In this document: piece by piece, positions 25,751 through 34,770 of the stretch | Numbering within the stretch: the stretch's first letter is position 1 | Layout: each line of letters opens with the position of its first letter | Source of the DNA: Treponema sp. | Lineage (GTDB): Bacteria > Spirochaetota > Spirochaetia > Treponematales > Treponemataceae | Reading direction: 5' to 3' | Assembly: GCA_017553635.1 (NCBI GenBank) | Contig: JAFZKN010000013.1 | Location: 1 to 49,037, forward strand | DNA length: 49,037 nt | Notes under the pieces: model-generated | The model's database searches: none | The model's input: only the letters and a program-made list of their open reading frames with translations | What the model was told of the DNA's origin: nothing | Program-made: the position numbers and the translations under genes

Positions 25751-27715
25751 CTATTTTAAAAGCTCCAGAAACTGCTTTTCGTCAATAATGGTAATTCCGA
25801 GTTTCTGAGCTTTAACATTCTTTGATGATCCGCTTGATGTATCATTTGTAACAAGATAAGTTAAATCTTTTGTTACCGAACTCTTTATTGAACCGCCATG
25901 CTGTTTTACAAGTTCCCATGCATCCTGTCTTTTCATCGAATTTAACTCACCTGTAAAGCAGAAAGAAAGACCTGTAAGTTTTCCTTCAGAAATATTTTCG
26001 ATTGAAATAATATTATTATCAATGAGATGGCGAATTTCCTTTTCGTTTTCCAAAAGGCCTTCTTTTAATGTATTTGCCGTAATATCTGCAAACATATAAA
26101 CTGACGCAAAATCCTCTGCCGTAGCACTTAGAATTTTATCTATTGAATTAAATCCGCCTTCAATCAGTTTATCAACCATGGTTTCACCGATTCCTTCGAT
26201 ATCAAACCCAGCAATAAAACTTGAAAGTCTTACAGTCCTGTGAGATTGAATCGAATTAAAAACCTTTTGAGCGCCAAGAGAAACTTTTTCACCCTTATTA
26301 ACCTTTTCAAGACTTTCCTCATTCAAAAAATAAGGAACAAGGTTTTCAACAGTAAGCGAATAAATATCGCTTACACTTTTTATTACCCCATCATTAAACA
26401 GACTGTTAACTAAAGCTTCACCAAAATCCCTGATATCAATGCATTCAATCCATTTAAAAATCCTGTGAAGAATTCTTTTCTTACAGTTTTTTTCCGGACA
26501 GTACAATCTTGAACCTGAATCAACCAGCATCGTTCCACATGAATTACATTTTTTTGGAAATTCGATCGGCCGGCAATCTTTATTATCTTCTTCTGGAACT
26601 ACCCTTTCAATTTTCGGAATGATTTCTCCGCGTTTAACGACAACAACATGGCTTCCAATCTGAACTCCAAGACTTCTTAGCGTATCAGGGTTTGCAAGAC
26701 TTGCCCTCTGGACAGTTGTTCCTGCAAGTTCAACAGGATCAAAAATTGCAACCGGTGTATAAGTACTGCCGGATTCACTCCACTCAACATCACGTACTAT
26801 ACTTATAGCTTCTTCAAGCGAAAACTTAAATGCAATCTGATGATCAGGTCTGTTTCTTTTTGCGTCTTCAAGATTAATTACGCGTTCTTTAATTACAAGC
26901 CCGTCGATATCATATTCAAGGGACTTACGGATTTCCATTACATGAGCCCTGTAATCAATTACATCTTCTGGAGTTTTGCATATAAAAAGAGGACTTGTAA
27001 AAAATCCGAGTTTTTTAAGCCATTCAACTTTTTCTTCTTCATCATTAAACGGCTGCTCTCCATCAGTCGACAGTGCATCATAAGTAATAAGCTTAAGGTA
27101 TTCAGTTCCTTCTGACTCTTTTCTTTTCATAAGACCATTTGCAGCATTTCTGCAGTTTGCCTTATCCGAAAAATATTTCTGATGAACTTCATGAGTCATA
27201 ATTACTTCGCCACGAATTCCGCCCGTAAAATTTATTCTCTGCCCGTCTATATAAAGAGCAGCCTGAACGCCCTGCATTTTTTTCGCATTGGCAGTTATGT
27301 CATCACCGACACTTCCATCTCCACGAGTGACGGCTTTAATAAGAACACCTTTTTCATACTGAAGCTCAAGAGAAGCACCGTCAAGTTTATACTCGACAAG
27401 GTATTCAGGGTACTGATGTTTTTTAGCCCAGTCTAAAAACTGTTCAGGACTTGCAGCCTTTTCCTGACTTCCCATAGGCATTACATGGCGGGCTTTTTCA
27501 AAATTAACGGAATCTGCTCCGACTTTCTGTAAAATCGGATTGGCCGGATCAAGACTTTTTAATTCATCCCAGAGCTTATCAAATTCGGCATCAGAAATTT
27601 CACTTTCTCCGTCATAATAAGACTTCTGATATTTTGCAATGAGCTTTTCAAGTTCTGTTATACGTTTTTTATTATCGCTGATTTTTGAAGCTTCATCTAA
27701 ATCAAATAAATCCAT
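25751..27715 (-). CDS. ligA: NAD-dependent DNA ligase LigA
   Basis: Seals nicks in replication and repair using NAD+. The 654-residue protein has domain Ia (KSYYDGESEISDAEFDKL), the adenylation lysine in VEYKLDGAS (about residue 110), the OB part GTTVQRASLANPD, the zinc finger CNSCGTMLVDSGSRLYC...CKKR, helix-hairpin-helix repeats (IAGFDIEGIGETMVDKLI), and a C-terminal BRCT domain (GLSFCFTGELNSMKRQDAWE). It is a complete, normal-length enzyme. It follows trmB by 23 bases in the same direction. Confidence 0.96.
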   Translation of the reverse strand: MDLFDLDEASKISDNKKRITELEKLIAKYQKSYYDGESEISDAEFDKLWDELKSLDPANPILQKVGADSVNFEKARHVMPMGSQEKAASPEQFLDWAKKHQYPEYLVEYKLDGASLELQYEKGVLIKAVTRGDGSVGDDITANAKKMQGVQAALYIDGQRINFTGGIRGEVIMTHEVHQKYFSDKANCRNAANGLMKRKESEGTEYLKLITYDALSTDGEQPFNDEEEKVEWLKKLGFFTSPLFICKTPEDVIDYRAHVMEIRKSLEYDIDGLVIKERVINLEDAKRNRPDHQIAFKFSLEEAISIVRDVEWSESGSTYTPVAIFDPVELAGTTVQRASLANPDTLRSLGVQIGSHVVVVKRGEIIPKIERVVPEEDNKDCRPIEFPKKCNSCGTMLVDSGSRLYCPEKNCKKRILHRIFKWIECIDIRDFGEALVNSLFNDGVIKSVSDIYSLTVENLVPYFLNEESLEKVNKGEKVSLGAQKVFNSIQSHRTVRLSSFIAGFDIEGIGETMVDKLIEGGFNSIDKILSATAEDFASVYMFADITANTLKEGLLENEKEIRHLIDNNIISIENISEGKLTGLSFCFTGELNSMKRQDAWELVKQHGGSIKSSVTKDLTYLVTNDTSSGSSKNVKAQKLGITIIDEKQFLELLK

Positions 27716-27738
27716 ATCCCCACCTTAACAACACAGAA

Positions 27739-28425
27739 TCAAACTTTTTCAAAAAATAATTCATTAATCTTTCTGTCAGCGTTAATCCCTTTTTTCTCAA
27801 ACTTAGTCTGAGGCCGCCAGCTCTGATGTTCTGCAAAACCTTCATACCTGTTCTTTAACCCCTGAGTCGCTGTAAGCTCCTCAAGTGCAAAGTCTGCATA
27901 CTCCTGCCAGTCTGTTACAAAGTAAACATAACCGCCTTTAACAAGTTTCTGAGTAAAAAGATCTGTTCTCGGTCTCTGGACAAGTCTTCTTTTATGATGC
28001 TTTTTTTTAGGCCAGGGATCAGCAAAAAAAATATGAAATCCACTTACACTCTGATCACTTACCATAAACTCAAGTACATCAAGTGCATCATGCTGAACTA
28101 TATAAAGATTTGATAAGTTTCTTCTTTTGATTTCGCCAAGCACCGCACCAACACCGGGTGTATGTACTTCAATTCCAAGATAATTTATATCAGGATGTTC
28201 TTCCGCAATCTGAACAGTTGCAGCACCCATTCCAAATCCGATTTCAATCACAACAGGATTTGAATTTCCGAAAACTTTGTTAAAATCAATTATTTTCTCT
28301 TCAAAAGGGATGCAGTAAGTCCCGGACAGCTCGTTATAATCCCTCTGCTGTGCTGCAGTCAAGCGTCCCTGCCGTAAGACATATGTTTTAATTGTTCTGT
28401 AAATTCCTTCCACCTTGTTTTCCAT
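27739..28425 (-). CDS. trmB: tRNA (guanine-N7-)-methyltransferase TrmB
   Basis: Forms m7G46 in tRNA variable loops with S-adenosylmethionine. The SAM-binding motif is VIEIGFGMGAATVQIAEEHPD, and the family signature FADPWPKKKHHKRRLVQRP is intact, as is the FVTDWQEYADFALEEL region. I use ATG 28425 (MENKVEGIYRTIK) because GGGG lies seven bases upstream; in-frame ATGs at 28440 and 28431 are alternatives. The preceding lipoprotein gene stops at 28444, so it is part of a tight operon with ligA downstream. Confidence 0.95.
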   Translation of the reverse strand: MENKVEGIYRTIKTYVLRQGRLTAAQQRDYNELSGTYCIPFEEKIIDFNKVFGNSNPVVIEIGFGMGAATVQIAEEHPDINYLGIEVHTPGVGAVLGEIKRRNLSNLYIVQHDALDVLEFMVSDQSVSGFHIFFADPWPKKKHHKRRLVQRPRTDLFTQKLVKGGYVYFVTDWQEYADFALEELTATQGLKNRYEGFAEHQSWRPQTKFEKKGINADRKINELFFEKV

Positions 28426-28443
28426 TTTCATGCCCCGCATTTA

Positions 28444-29139
28444 TTACTGCACATTATGTTCAATCTGAACCTGCGGCATTATATAAATCACGTTATCTTT
28501 TTTATAAAAGAGTCTGTAATAAGCTGAATCCTGAAAAGTCATTTTTACGTATTCCGTAAAATCAAAATCTTCAAGTTCTGAATTTTTATAATTTATTTCA
28601 CCATAATATTCAAGTATAGAATCAGCAGAATAAACTGCAACAGTTATTTCATTCCTGTTAAATTCCACTTTTTTTAAAAGTTCAGGATAACTGAGTTTTG
28701 AATTTTTTTTATCATAATTCAAATTAAATGTAGAAAACGCATCTTTACCGCTTGAATCAAGAAAATAAACAGTGTATGTTCCTTCCGGCAAAAGACCGTC
28801 ATCCTGATTCGAAGAACAAAGATATGTATAACCTGCATATTCATCATTGTCATTTTGAATCAATTCCGGACTGGAAATTATCCAGCGGAAACCTGTTTCG
28901 TTATTAACAACCTGTATGTTTTCAATTCTTCTAACATCATAATCCATTTTAAGGAAAACAGAAAGTTTTTGAACCGGAGAATCCTTTTCATTTTCGTAAT
29001 CATAAACAATTCTGTTATCAACCGAAATTATTACAGGATCTCTAAAAGCACACGAAAAAGAAACCATACTTAAAACTAAAATCAGAGAAAATTTTATAAA
29101 GAGAAAATTTGCAAAACTGTTTCTGCGGTTTTTAATCAT
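28444..29139 (-). CDS. hypothetical lipoprotein
   Basis: A 231-residue protein I do not recognise. The N-terminus is basic, then hydrophobic, ending in a spirochaete-type lipobox (LSMVSFSC, cysteine about residue 30), so it is probably lipidated. The remainder is beta-rich and acidic, with a stretch like an immunoglobulin-type fold (GLLPEGTYTVYFLDSSGKDAF, then EFNRNEITVAVYS-like strands). No catalytic motif is visible. It is sandwiched between the GHKL-like gene (one-base gap) and trmB in what looks like one operon. Expected location is the periplasmic face of a membrane. Confidence 0.65.
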   Translation of the reverse strand: MIKNRRNSFANFLFIKFSLILVLSMVSFSCAFRDPVIISVDNRIVYDYENEKDSPVQKLSVFLKMDYDVRRIENIQVVNNETGFRWIISSPELIQNDNDEYAGYTYLCSSNQDDGLLPEGTYTVYFLDSSGKDAFSTFNLNYDKKNSKLSYPELLKKVEFNRNEITVAVYSADSILEYYGEINYKNSELEDFDFTEYVKMTFQDSAYYRLFYKKDNVIYIMPQVQIEHNVQ

Positions 29140-29140
29140 T

Positions 29141-30301
29141 TTAAAAATTAAAAATCAGGTTTATGACCGTAAGTCCTGATGCACTGAACTGATTAACCAG
29201 AGATTCAAATTTAACATTAACCTTTTTACATGCATCATCAAGATAAGAAAGATAATACATACCAAGGTCTGTTCCTTCCTGTCCTTCAGGCAGTTCGCGG
29301 TAAAAATCTACAAGTGAACGTTTATTTGTATCAGCTGATGCTTTTGTTTCAAAGTTTTCCTTTACTTCCTGGAACTCATCATCCTTGTTGTAAAGTGTAA
29401 TATGAAGTCTTCCCTGTTTACCAATAGAACTTGATCCACCACCAAGTTTCCAGCTCAAGAATACCTGTTCATGTTTTGATTCAAGTTCGCGGACAATTTT
29501 TCTTCTTACATCCGGATCAAGCACGAGTGTATTGATGTCGTCACGGTCTGTATACATCTGCTGGGCTTCTTTTTTGATATTGGCATTTTCGTTGTTAAGC
29601 GCAAGTTCCATAACCATTACAGAAATATATTCAGCAACCTTTGACTTGTCCATGTAACGAGTCAAAAGACTTCTTATCGACGAAAGCATTTCTGAAAAAT
29701 TTTCATCCTTACTGAATTTTGTAATGATATACCAGTTTAAAAGTCCAAGACGATTCATGAATTTTTCGGAAGTTAAAAGATAAACATTTTTTTCTTCCGG
29801 AGAATATTCTTTATTAGACATGATTCCTTTCCAGATTGGAGCAAGAATTGCTTTTCTAGTCTGTTCAATCAAACCGTTTTTTGTAGAAAGAATCTGTCGT
29901 AATTTTATTTCACCGATATTTGTTTTTTCATCAATAAGCTGTGCAGGGTTTGCACGGTTATGACGGCGCACACAGTCAGATGCAATGAATGCCTGGAATA
30001 TTTCACGGTCAAACTGTTTGTAGAGAACTGAATATACAATCAACTTGGAAAGATCCATAACTTCCTGTCTTTTAGAAACAAATTCTGACATGGAAATCTC
30101 AATCTTGGATACATATTCCAAAAGAAGCATGTTCTGAATTGACTGCGGAGAGAATTTATTTAAAGAAACACCATATTCTTCAATATTGTCTGCAAGTTTT
30201 ATTCGTTTTAAATTCTTTTTATGACTGATAAAATTTGACGCACCCTCTTCAGTTAAAATCAACTTCAAAGGTAAATCAAGCATTAGTTTTTTTGCGGACA
30301 T
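29141..30301 (-). CDS. conserved hypothetical protein, possible degenerate GHKL/HATPase domain
   Basis: A 386-residue soluble protein without signal peptide. Residues 1-220 are helical and unrecognised. The last 160 resemble, weakly, a histidine-kinase-type ATPase domain: an N-box-like ELALNNENAN (232-241), a G2-box-like GTDLGMYYLSYL (343-354) and a closing SGLTVINLIF (375-384). A clear DxGxG G1 box is absent, so ATP binding is doubtful. Its promoter gives a leader of about 37 bases, unlike most units here. It heads the operon lipoprotein-trmB-ligA and is divergent from neuB. The domain assignment is tentative; a structure prediction would settle it. Confidence 0.55.
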   Translation of the reverse strand: MSAKKLMLDLPLKLILTEEGASNFISHKKNLKRIKLADNIEEYGVSLNKFSPQSIQNMLLLEYVSKIEISMSEFVSKRQEVMDLSKLIVYSVLYKQFDREIFQAFIASDCVRRHNRANPAQLIDEKTNIGEIKLRQILSTKNGLIEQTRKAILAPIWKGIMSNKEYSPEEKNVYLLTSEKFMNRLGLLNWYIITKFSKDENFSEMLSSIRSLLTRYMDKSKVAEYISVMVMELALNNENANIKKEAQQMYTDRDDINTLVLDPDVRRKIVRELESKHEQVFLSWKLGGGSSSIGKQGRLHITLYNKDDEFQEVKENFETKASADTNKRSLVDFYRELPEGQEGTDLGMYYLSYLDDACKKVNVKFESLVNQFSASGLTVINLIFNF

Positions 30302-30344
30302 TTATACTTCAACCCCATTGTATTACTTTAATTATATTACTATT

Positions 30345-30373
30345 ATTATATCCTATCAATTTTGGCTTGTAAA
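30345..30373 (-). promoter_or_regulatory. predicted promoter of the GHKL-like/trmB/ligA operon
   Basis: TTTACA (30373-30368), 17 bases, TATAAT (30350-30345) on the minus strand. The start would be near 30338, giving a leader of about 37 bases. Confidence 0.65.
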
Positions 30374-30404
30374 CCTATTTTTTTTGCGATTTTTCACGTT
30401 AAAT

Positions 30405-30434
30405 AAGACATAATTCGCAATTTTATTATATAAT
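30405..30434 (+). promoter_or_regulatory. predicted promoter of the NeuB-family gene
   Basis: AAGACA (30405-30410), 18 bases, TATAAT (30429-30434). The start near 30441 is about three bases before ATG 30444 and beyond the upstream TTG at 30438, which supports the ATG. Confidence 0.6.
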
Positions 30435-30443
30435 GGGTTGAAT

Positions 30444-31538
30444 ATGATTATAGCAGAAATCGGAACGTCTCACGAAGGATCCGTAGAAAAAGCAAAGCTT
30501 CTCGTTGACGCAGCGTGCTCGGCAGGAGCAGATTTTATTAAATTTCAATGGGTTTATGCATCAGAAATCCTCCACCCCGCAACAGGCTTTGTAAAGCTTC
30601 CAACCGGGAACATCCCGCTCTACCAGAGGTTTAAGGAACTTGAATGCCCTCCTTCGTTTTACAAGGAAATGCTTGATTATACACATTCAAAGGGGAAAAA
30701 GTTCATATGCTCACCTTTCGGTCTTACAAGCCTTAAGGAACTTTTAGATATTCATCCTGATGCAATAAAAATCGCCTCACCTGAATTAAATCACTATAAA
30801 ATGCTCGATGCCCTCCGTAATTACCGCGATAAGCAAAAAGAAAAAATTCCTGTCGTACTCTCTTCCGGAGTTTCCACAATGGAGGATATCGAAAAAGCGT
30901 TAAAAATTACAGGAACAGAAAATGTAAGTTTACTTCACTGTATCACAAGCTATCCTGCTCCCGAAGAAGAGTATAATTTAAAGCTGATTGATGAATACAT
31001 AAAAAAATTCAACATTTCATGCGGTATAAGCGATCACTCACTCGACCCGATACTTGTTCCGGCTTTAAGCATTGCATGTGGTGGAACTATAATCGAAAAA
31101 CACATCACATTGAGCAAAAAAACTTCCGGTCTTGACGATCCTGTTGCATTAGAACCTGAACAGTTTGGATTTATGTGCCACGCAATAAATCAGAGTCAGA
31201 GTTCGATAAATCATTACGGAAAAAAAACAGGATCTGAAAGAATAATCGAACAGATTTCTGAACAGTTTGGAAAAGAACGCGTAATGAAAGTTCTCGGAAA
31301 CGGAATAAAAGAACTTGCTCCTGCAGAAAAAGAAAATTACGGAAGGACAAACAGAAGTCTTCACTATATGAAAGATTTAAAAAAAGGTGAAACAATAAAA
31401 GAAACTGACATCGCAATTTTAAGAACAGAAAAAATTCTTACACCCGGAATTTCACCTGAATACTATGATACTGTAATCGGAAAAACCTTAACCTGTGATG
31501 TAAGTTCCGGCGCAGGAGTCAAGTTTTCTGATTTTTAA
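30444..31538 (+). CDS. NeuB-family nonulosonate synthase with C-terminal SAF domain
   Basis: Condenses phosphoenolpyruvate with an N-acetyl-hexosamine to a nine-carbon acidic sugar (sialic, legionaminic or pseudaminic acid type). The TIM barrel has AEIGTSHEGSVEKAKLLVDA, GADFIKFQWV, HCITSYPAPEEEYNL, CGISDHSLDP and IEKHITLSKKTSGLDDPVALEPEQF. An antifreeze-like SAF domain follows (RSLHYMKDLKKGETIKETDI to GKTLTCDV). It starts at ATG 30444 just downstream of the promoter. No NeuA, NeuC or aminotransferase partner lies in the window, so the exact sugar cannot be told. It abuts a convergent lipoprotein gene with no gap. Confidence 0.88.
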   Translation: MIIAEIGTSHEGSVEKAKLLVDAACSAGADFIKFQWVYASEILHPATGFVKLPTGNIPLYQRFKELECPPSFYKEMLDYTHSKGKKFICSPFGLTSLKELLDIHPDAIKIASPELNHYKMLDALRNYRDKQKEKIPVVLSSGVSTMEDIEKALKITGTENVSLLHCITSYPAPEEEYNLKLIDEYIKKFNISCGISDHSLDPILVPALSIACGGTIIEKHITLSKKTSGLDDPVALEPEQFGFMCHAINQSQSSINHYGKKTGSERIIEQISEQFGKERVMKVLGNGIKELAPAEKENYGRTNRSLHYMKDLKKGETIKETDIAILRTEKILTPGISPEYYDTVIGKTLTCDVSSGAGVKFSDF

Positions 31539-31904
31539 TTATTTCATAAGATCACTGGAAGCTTTCTGTGCCTTGTATTTATTCTGATAAACTGTAACAC
31601 TTGATGAAGAAAGCCAGCCTTTATCAAAGCGATACCAGATTTCTTTTGAAGCAGATTCATTGGAGCTGTCTAAAATTGCATTTCCTTCAATCATCAGAAC
31701 ATCACCAAACCTGCAGTGGTCAGAAACTGCAGAACTCCACGATGCTTCTTTTCTAAAAGCTGCAAAAGGTTCTATTACTACTGCCCATTGAATTGTCGGA
31801 TTCATTGCAAGAGAATCATCTTCGTTTAAAGATATCATTCCTTTGTTTTTACTGCATGAGAAAATAAAAAATACACTTAAAAGCAAAACAGTTATTTTTT
31901 TCAT
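31539..31904 (-). CDS. small lipoprotein with SH3-like region
   Basis: A 121-residue lipoprotein: signal sequence MKKITVLLLSVFFIFSC with the lipobox cysteine at residue 17. The mature part (QWAVVIEPFAAFRKEASWSS...RFGDVLMIEGNAI...EIWYRFDKGWLSSSSV) has the spacing of a bacterial SH3-like domain, which often binds wall or protein ligands. The function is unknown. It is the last gene of a run of five minus-strand genes, 18 bases after the Nudix gene, and its stop abuts the stop of neuB on the other strand. Confidence 0.7.
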   Translation of the reverse strand: MKKITVLLLSVFFIFSCSKNKGMISLNEDDSLAMNPTIQWAVVIEPFAAFRKEASWSSAVSDHCRFGDVLMIEGNAILDSSNESASKEIWYRFDKGWLSSSSVTVYQNKYKAQKASSDLMK

Positions 31905-31922
31905 CTTACCGATACCTGATTT

Positions 31923-32330
31923 TTAATTTAATTTTTCTATGTACTCTTTTACCTTTGGATAAACCGAAAGATCCGATTCTACAAAATTGTCCTCAGGAAT
32001 AAGATTTATATCAACCCATTTATATTCTGAATGTTCCGTTAACTTATATTTCTTTTCTGCTCCGTCATGAGGAACTTTTATAAGATAAACCTCAAGTTCA
32101 AATTCCTTATCATTATGAAAGAATCTTCCAGTTGTAATTTTTTCAAGAACCTTTACAGAAATTCCAAACTCTTCATTCATTTCACGGATAATTGCCTGTT
32201 CGTCCGTTTCATTCTCATCAATTTTTCCGCCTGGAAATTCCCAGCGGTTACCCATCTGTCCCACAGGATTTCTGTGAGCAATCAAAACTTTTCTGTTTTC
32301 AAAGGCAATACATGCAACAGATTTTTTCAT
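31923..32330 (-). CDS. Nudix hydrolase, MutT-like (probable 8-oxo-dGTP diphosphatase)
   Basis: A 135-residue Nudix enzyme. The full Nudix box is present: GGKIDENETDEQAIIREMNEE, then FGI, with the REXXEE core. The front half (VACIAFENRKVLIAHRNPVGQMGNRWEFPGG) and the acidic C-terminus (YKWVDINLIPEDNFVESD) fit MutT-type sanitising enzymes that remove oxidised nucleotides. Substrate specificity is inferred and other nucleoside diphosphate derivatives are possible. It starts eight bases before the end of the preceding membrane protein gene spacing and is part of the 34709-to-31539 operon. Confidence 0.85.
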   Translation of the reverse strand: MKKSVACIAFENRKVLIAHRNPVGQMGNRWEFPGGKIDENETDEQAIIREMNEEFGISVKVLEKITTGRFFHNDKEFELEVYLIKVPHDGAEKKYKLTEHSEYKWVDINLIPEDNFVESDLSVYPKVKEYIEKLN

Positions 32331-32337
32331 ATTCAGC

Positions 32338-32808
32338 TTAAAATAAAATAAAGCCTGGAATTATAAAATGTATTACAGCAGCTATAATACACACAAAACC
32401 TATGTATTTTTTATTATTGAAAAATACGGTTTCAAAAACATCTGGAAGCTCATGATCAGCAAATGATTTTGAATAATATTCAAGAAGAATCGTTGCACCA
32501 CCAAAAAAGCCTAAAAGTGCAGGAATAAAATCTCCGATAATGGGGATCCCGTGTCCGTCTTTTGCATAAGCAAAGAAAAGCTTAACAAATCCGACAATTG
32601 CACATACAGCACCACAGACCAAAGCAAAGGTTTCATTTGTAAATACACTGTCATTCTGAAGCGCGTGTTTCATTGACGAGAGTTTAGAGGAATCTTTTTC
32701 GTCATCATCAAAGCCATCTGCATCAAACTGCAGAGAATTATTTGAAGAAATTAAAATTATTCCTACGAGAATATTCATTAAAACTGATAACAAATAAAAC
32801 TGAACCAT
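32338..32808 (-). CDS. hypothetical membrane protein, four predicted helices
   Basis: A 156-residue protein I do not recognise. Hydrophobic stretches at about 3-20, 59-80, 88-110 and 134-155 predict four membrane helices. An acidic loop (DADGFDDDEKDSS) lies between the first two. The second hydrophobic hairpin has Gly-rich packing (IPALLGFFGGATILL). It sits between a single-pass protein and the Nudix gene in one operon; the spacing suggests cotranscription. No known domain is visible. Confidence 0.65.
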   Translation of the reverse strand: MVQFYLLSVLMNILVGIILISSNNSLQFDADGFDDDEKDSSKLSSMKHALQNDSVFTNETFALVCGAVCAIVGFVKLFFAYAKDGHGIPIIGDFIPALLGFFGGATILLEYYSKSFADHELPDVFETVFFNNKKYIGFVCIIAAVIHFIIPGFILF

Positions 32809-32824
32809 TTAAATCCCCACTTCT

Positions 32825-33442
32825 CTATTGAACTTTATGAGTTACTTTAACCGTCAACTCTTTGGATTCCCCGTTTATATTAACGGCACAATTTAACGAA
32901 ATTATATCATAATCAGGAGAACTTGTCCTGAAAAACACTGTTTTATCTGAAATTTCTCCTTCAATTTTTTCTTCAAAAGGCACCATAGTTTCTGTACTTG
33001 TCACACCGGTAAAGGTCATAAAAACCTTTGATGGCTTAAGTTCAATATTCTGCTTTCCAGTCTCTTCAAACTCTTTTCTAAGCTTTGCAACAGGATGAAC
33101 CTTAACATTAGCATAAACTACATCATCGTAAGAAAAGGCGTTCAACTCACACTCGTAACCGCTTACAACTTTTACATTTCCGGAGCCTGCAAGCTGTCCT
33201 TTAATAAAAACAATTGCAAAACAGAAAATCATTACTAAAAAAATCATTCTGTTGCCTTTTGAAGCAACAAGTACTTTAAAAAGTCCCTTAGTAAATTTTA
33301 TTCCGGTTCCATTATAATAATCGCGGACTATTTTCGGTGCAGATTTAAGTCTCTCTTCATGAATCTCACTTTTGTAATTTTCAAAATCTGTTTCATTTTG
33401 AGAAGGATCTTTTATTTCAGTCAATCTGTCACCAAAAGCCAT
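32825..33442 (-). CDS. hypothetical single-pass membrane protein
   Basis: A 205-residue protein with a hydrophilic cytoplasmic N-terminus of about 65 residues (FGDRLTEIKDPSQNETDFEN), one membrane helix (about 68-86, IFLVMIFCFAIVFIKGQL) and a beta-rich outer part of about 115 residues (VKVVSGYECELNAFSYDD to KELTVKVTHKVQ). It has no recognised family. Its neighbours are a propeller-like lipoprotein upstream and a four-helix membrane protein downstream, so the three may work together in the envelope; that is inference from gene order only. Confidence 0.65.
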   Translation of the reverse strand: MAFGDRLTEIKDPSQNETDFENYKSEIHEERLKSAPKIVRDYYNGTGIKFTKGLFKVLVASKGNRMIFLVMIFCFAIVFIKGQLAGSGNVKVVSGYECELNAFSYDDVVYANVKVHPVAKLRKEFEETGKQNIELKPSKVFMTFTGVTSTETMVPFEEKIEGEISDKTVFFRTSSPDYDIISLNCAVNINGESKELTVKVTHKVQ

Positions 33443-33464
33443 ATTCTATCCTTTCTGAACACTA

Positions 33465-34709
33465 TTATGATTTTAACAGTGCCGCAATAAGTGTATCAGT
33501 TCTCCACCATACAATTTCTGCTTTATCCTTCGATGCAAGAAGCGCACTAATAATTCCTTCACCTGATAAATAGAAATTATGATAAACAACTTTTTCTTTA
33601 TCAAACTGAAGAAGTCTCTTAATTACTTTTCCACTTGAAGGATCTACAATCTGAACTACATAACCGTTTTCTGTCGGTATAGTAAAGAACATCCAGTTAT
33701 TGCCGGACACACCGAGAAAGTCATACGGATTTTTATAAATCTGTTTGCTGAATCCCTGTGTAATAACTTCTTCATATGCAGGAATAGAAATTGGTCTTCC
33801 GTACTTTCCCGTAACTACATCAAGCGGGTAAATATAAGTTGAATTATATTCGATGCCCGACTGAACTTTACTTGTTTCGTCAATCACTGAATTAAAATAA
33901 TCGATTTTTACGAAAAGCCTTCCATCCTTACTGTCAGGAATTACATTTTCAACTTTCAAGAATGTATTTAAATCTGATTTATCACTTAAAGGATTAGGCG
34001 CATCATTGGAATTAATAAGAATGTTATGCATCGGATAACCGGATTCCGAAAACCAGTAAACTTCAATTCCTTCCGGAACGATACAGATTACTACAAGTTC
34101 ATTATTGGAAGTCGTATAAATATTTTTAATAAAAGGAAAAGGAGTTCCTCCAGGGCCCTGCTGACCTATATGTCCGATACACTGGTTACCATCAAAACGT
34201 AAAACAATCTGCCGTAAAGTTCTGTTGTTATCTGTCTCAAACTGCTGTTCCGGGAAAAGTTCAACTACATAAATAAGCTGCTTGGAGTCCACGCAGATAT
34301 GTGACGGATTATTAAGAGGATAGTCGATTATTTTTTTTGTACTGATTTCCTGGTTTTTTAACTGATTTCCAACTGTATTGATGTTTGACGAGTTAAAAAG
34401 CGGTGACGGATTTTTCTGGCTGTTGTAATAAAGACTTAAGAGATCTCCGTAGGAATTCATTTCTAGGATTTTTTTAGATTCACCGTTTGAAATATAGAAA
34501 AAACCGTTTTTCATCGCAATTGATGTGTTAATGAGGTTTCCGGTTTCTGAAAGGTCAAAAAGATTAAGCTGATTTTCAAAGTTGCCGTATTTTAGTGAAA
34601 AAAGGTCATCCCTCTTAATGGACGGAACAACGGTATTTCTGCGGCAGGAAATACCCAGAAAAGCTGAAGAAATGGCTAAAATTGTGCAGATAATCAAGGA
34701 TTTTTTCAT
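33465..34709 (-). CDS. lipoprotein with beta-propeller-like repeats
   Basis: A 414-residue protein with signal sequence and lipobox (LAISSAFLGISC, Cys about 22). The mature part repeats a pattern of strands resembling six-bladed (NHL/WD-like) propellers: NGFFYISNGESKKILEMNSYGD, NPSHICVDSKQLIYVVEL, YTTSNNELVVICIVPEGIEVYWF, KDGRLFVKIDYF, NGYVVQIVDPSSGKVIKRL. Such domains often bind proteins or sugars. It heads the operon running to 31539 and is divergent from secA. The predicted transcript begins about four bases before the ATG, so translation is probably leaderless. No enzymatic motif is seen. Confidence 0.7.
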   Translation of the reverse strand: MKKSLIICTILAISSAFLGISCRRNTVVPSIKRDDLFSLKYGNFENQLNLFDLSETGNLINTSIAMKNGFFYISNGESKKILEMNSYGDLLSLYYNSQKNPSPLFNSSNINTVGNQLKNQEISTKKIIDYPLNNPSHICVDSKQLIYVVELFPEQQFETDNNRTLRQIVLRFDGNQCIGHIGQQGPGGTPFPFIKNIYTTSNNELVVICIVPEGIEVYWFSESGYPMHNILINSNDAPNPLSDKSDLNTFLKVENVIPDSKDGRLFVKIDYFNSVIDETSKVQSGIEYNSTYIYPLDVVTGKYGRPISIPAYEEVITQGFSKQIYKNPYDFLGVSGNNWMFFTIPTENGYVVQIVDPSSGKVIKRLLQFDKEKVVYHNFYLSGEGIISALLASKDKAEIVWWRTDTLIAALLKS

Positions 34710-34719
34710 ATATTAATAT

Positions 34720-34748
34720 AGAATAAAGATATAAGAAATTATTGTCAA
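34720..34748 (-). promoter_or_regulatory. predicted promoter of the propeller-lipoprotein operon
   Basis: TTGACA (34748-34743), 17 bases, TATTCT (34725-34720) on the minus strand. The start near 34713 lies four bases before the ATG at 34709. The -35 overlaps that of secA on the other strand. Confidence 0.6.
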
Positions 34749-34770
34749 TTATCCCAATCTTTAGTATATT
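34742..34770 (+). promoter_or_regulatory. predicted promoter of secA
   Basis: TTGTCA (34742-34747), 17 bases, TATATT (34765-34770). The start near 34777 lies about three bases before the secA ATG, with no Shine-Dalgarno in between. Confidence 0.65.

Noticed and set aside
30384..30420. 6-bp inverted repeat TTGCGA/TCGCAA upstream of neuB
   Set aside because: Short and expected by chance in an AT-rich gap; no further symmetry.
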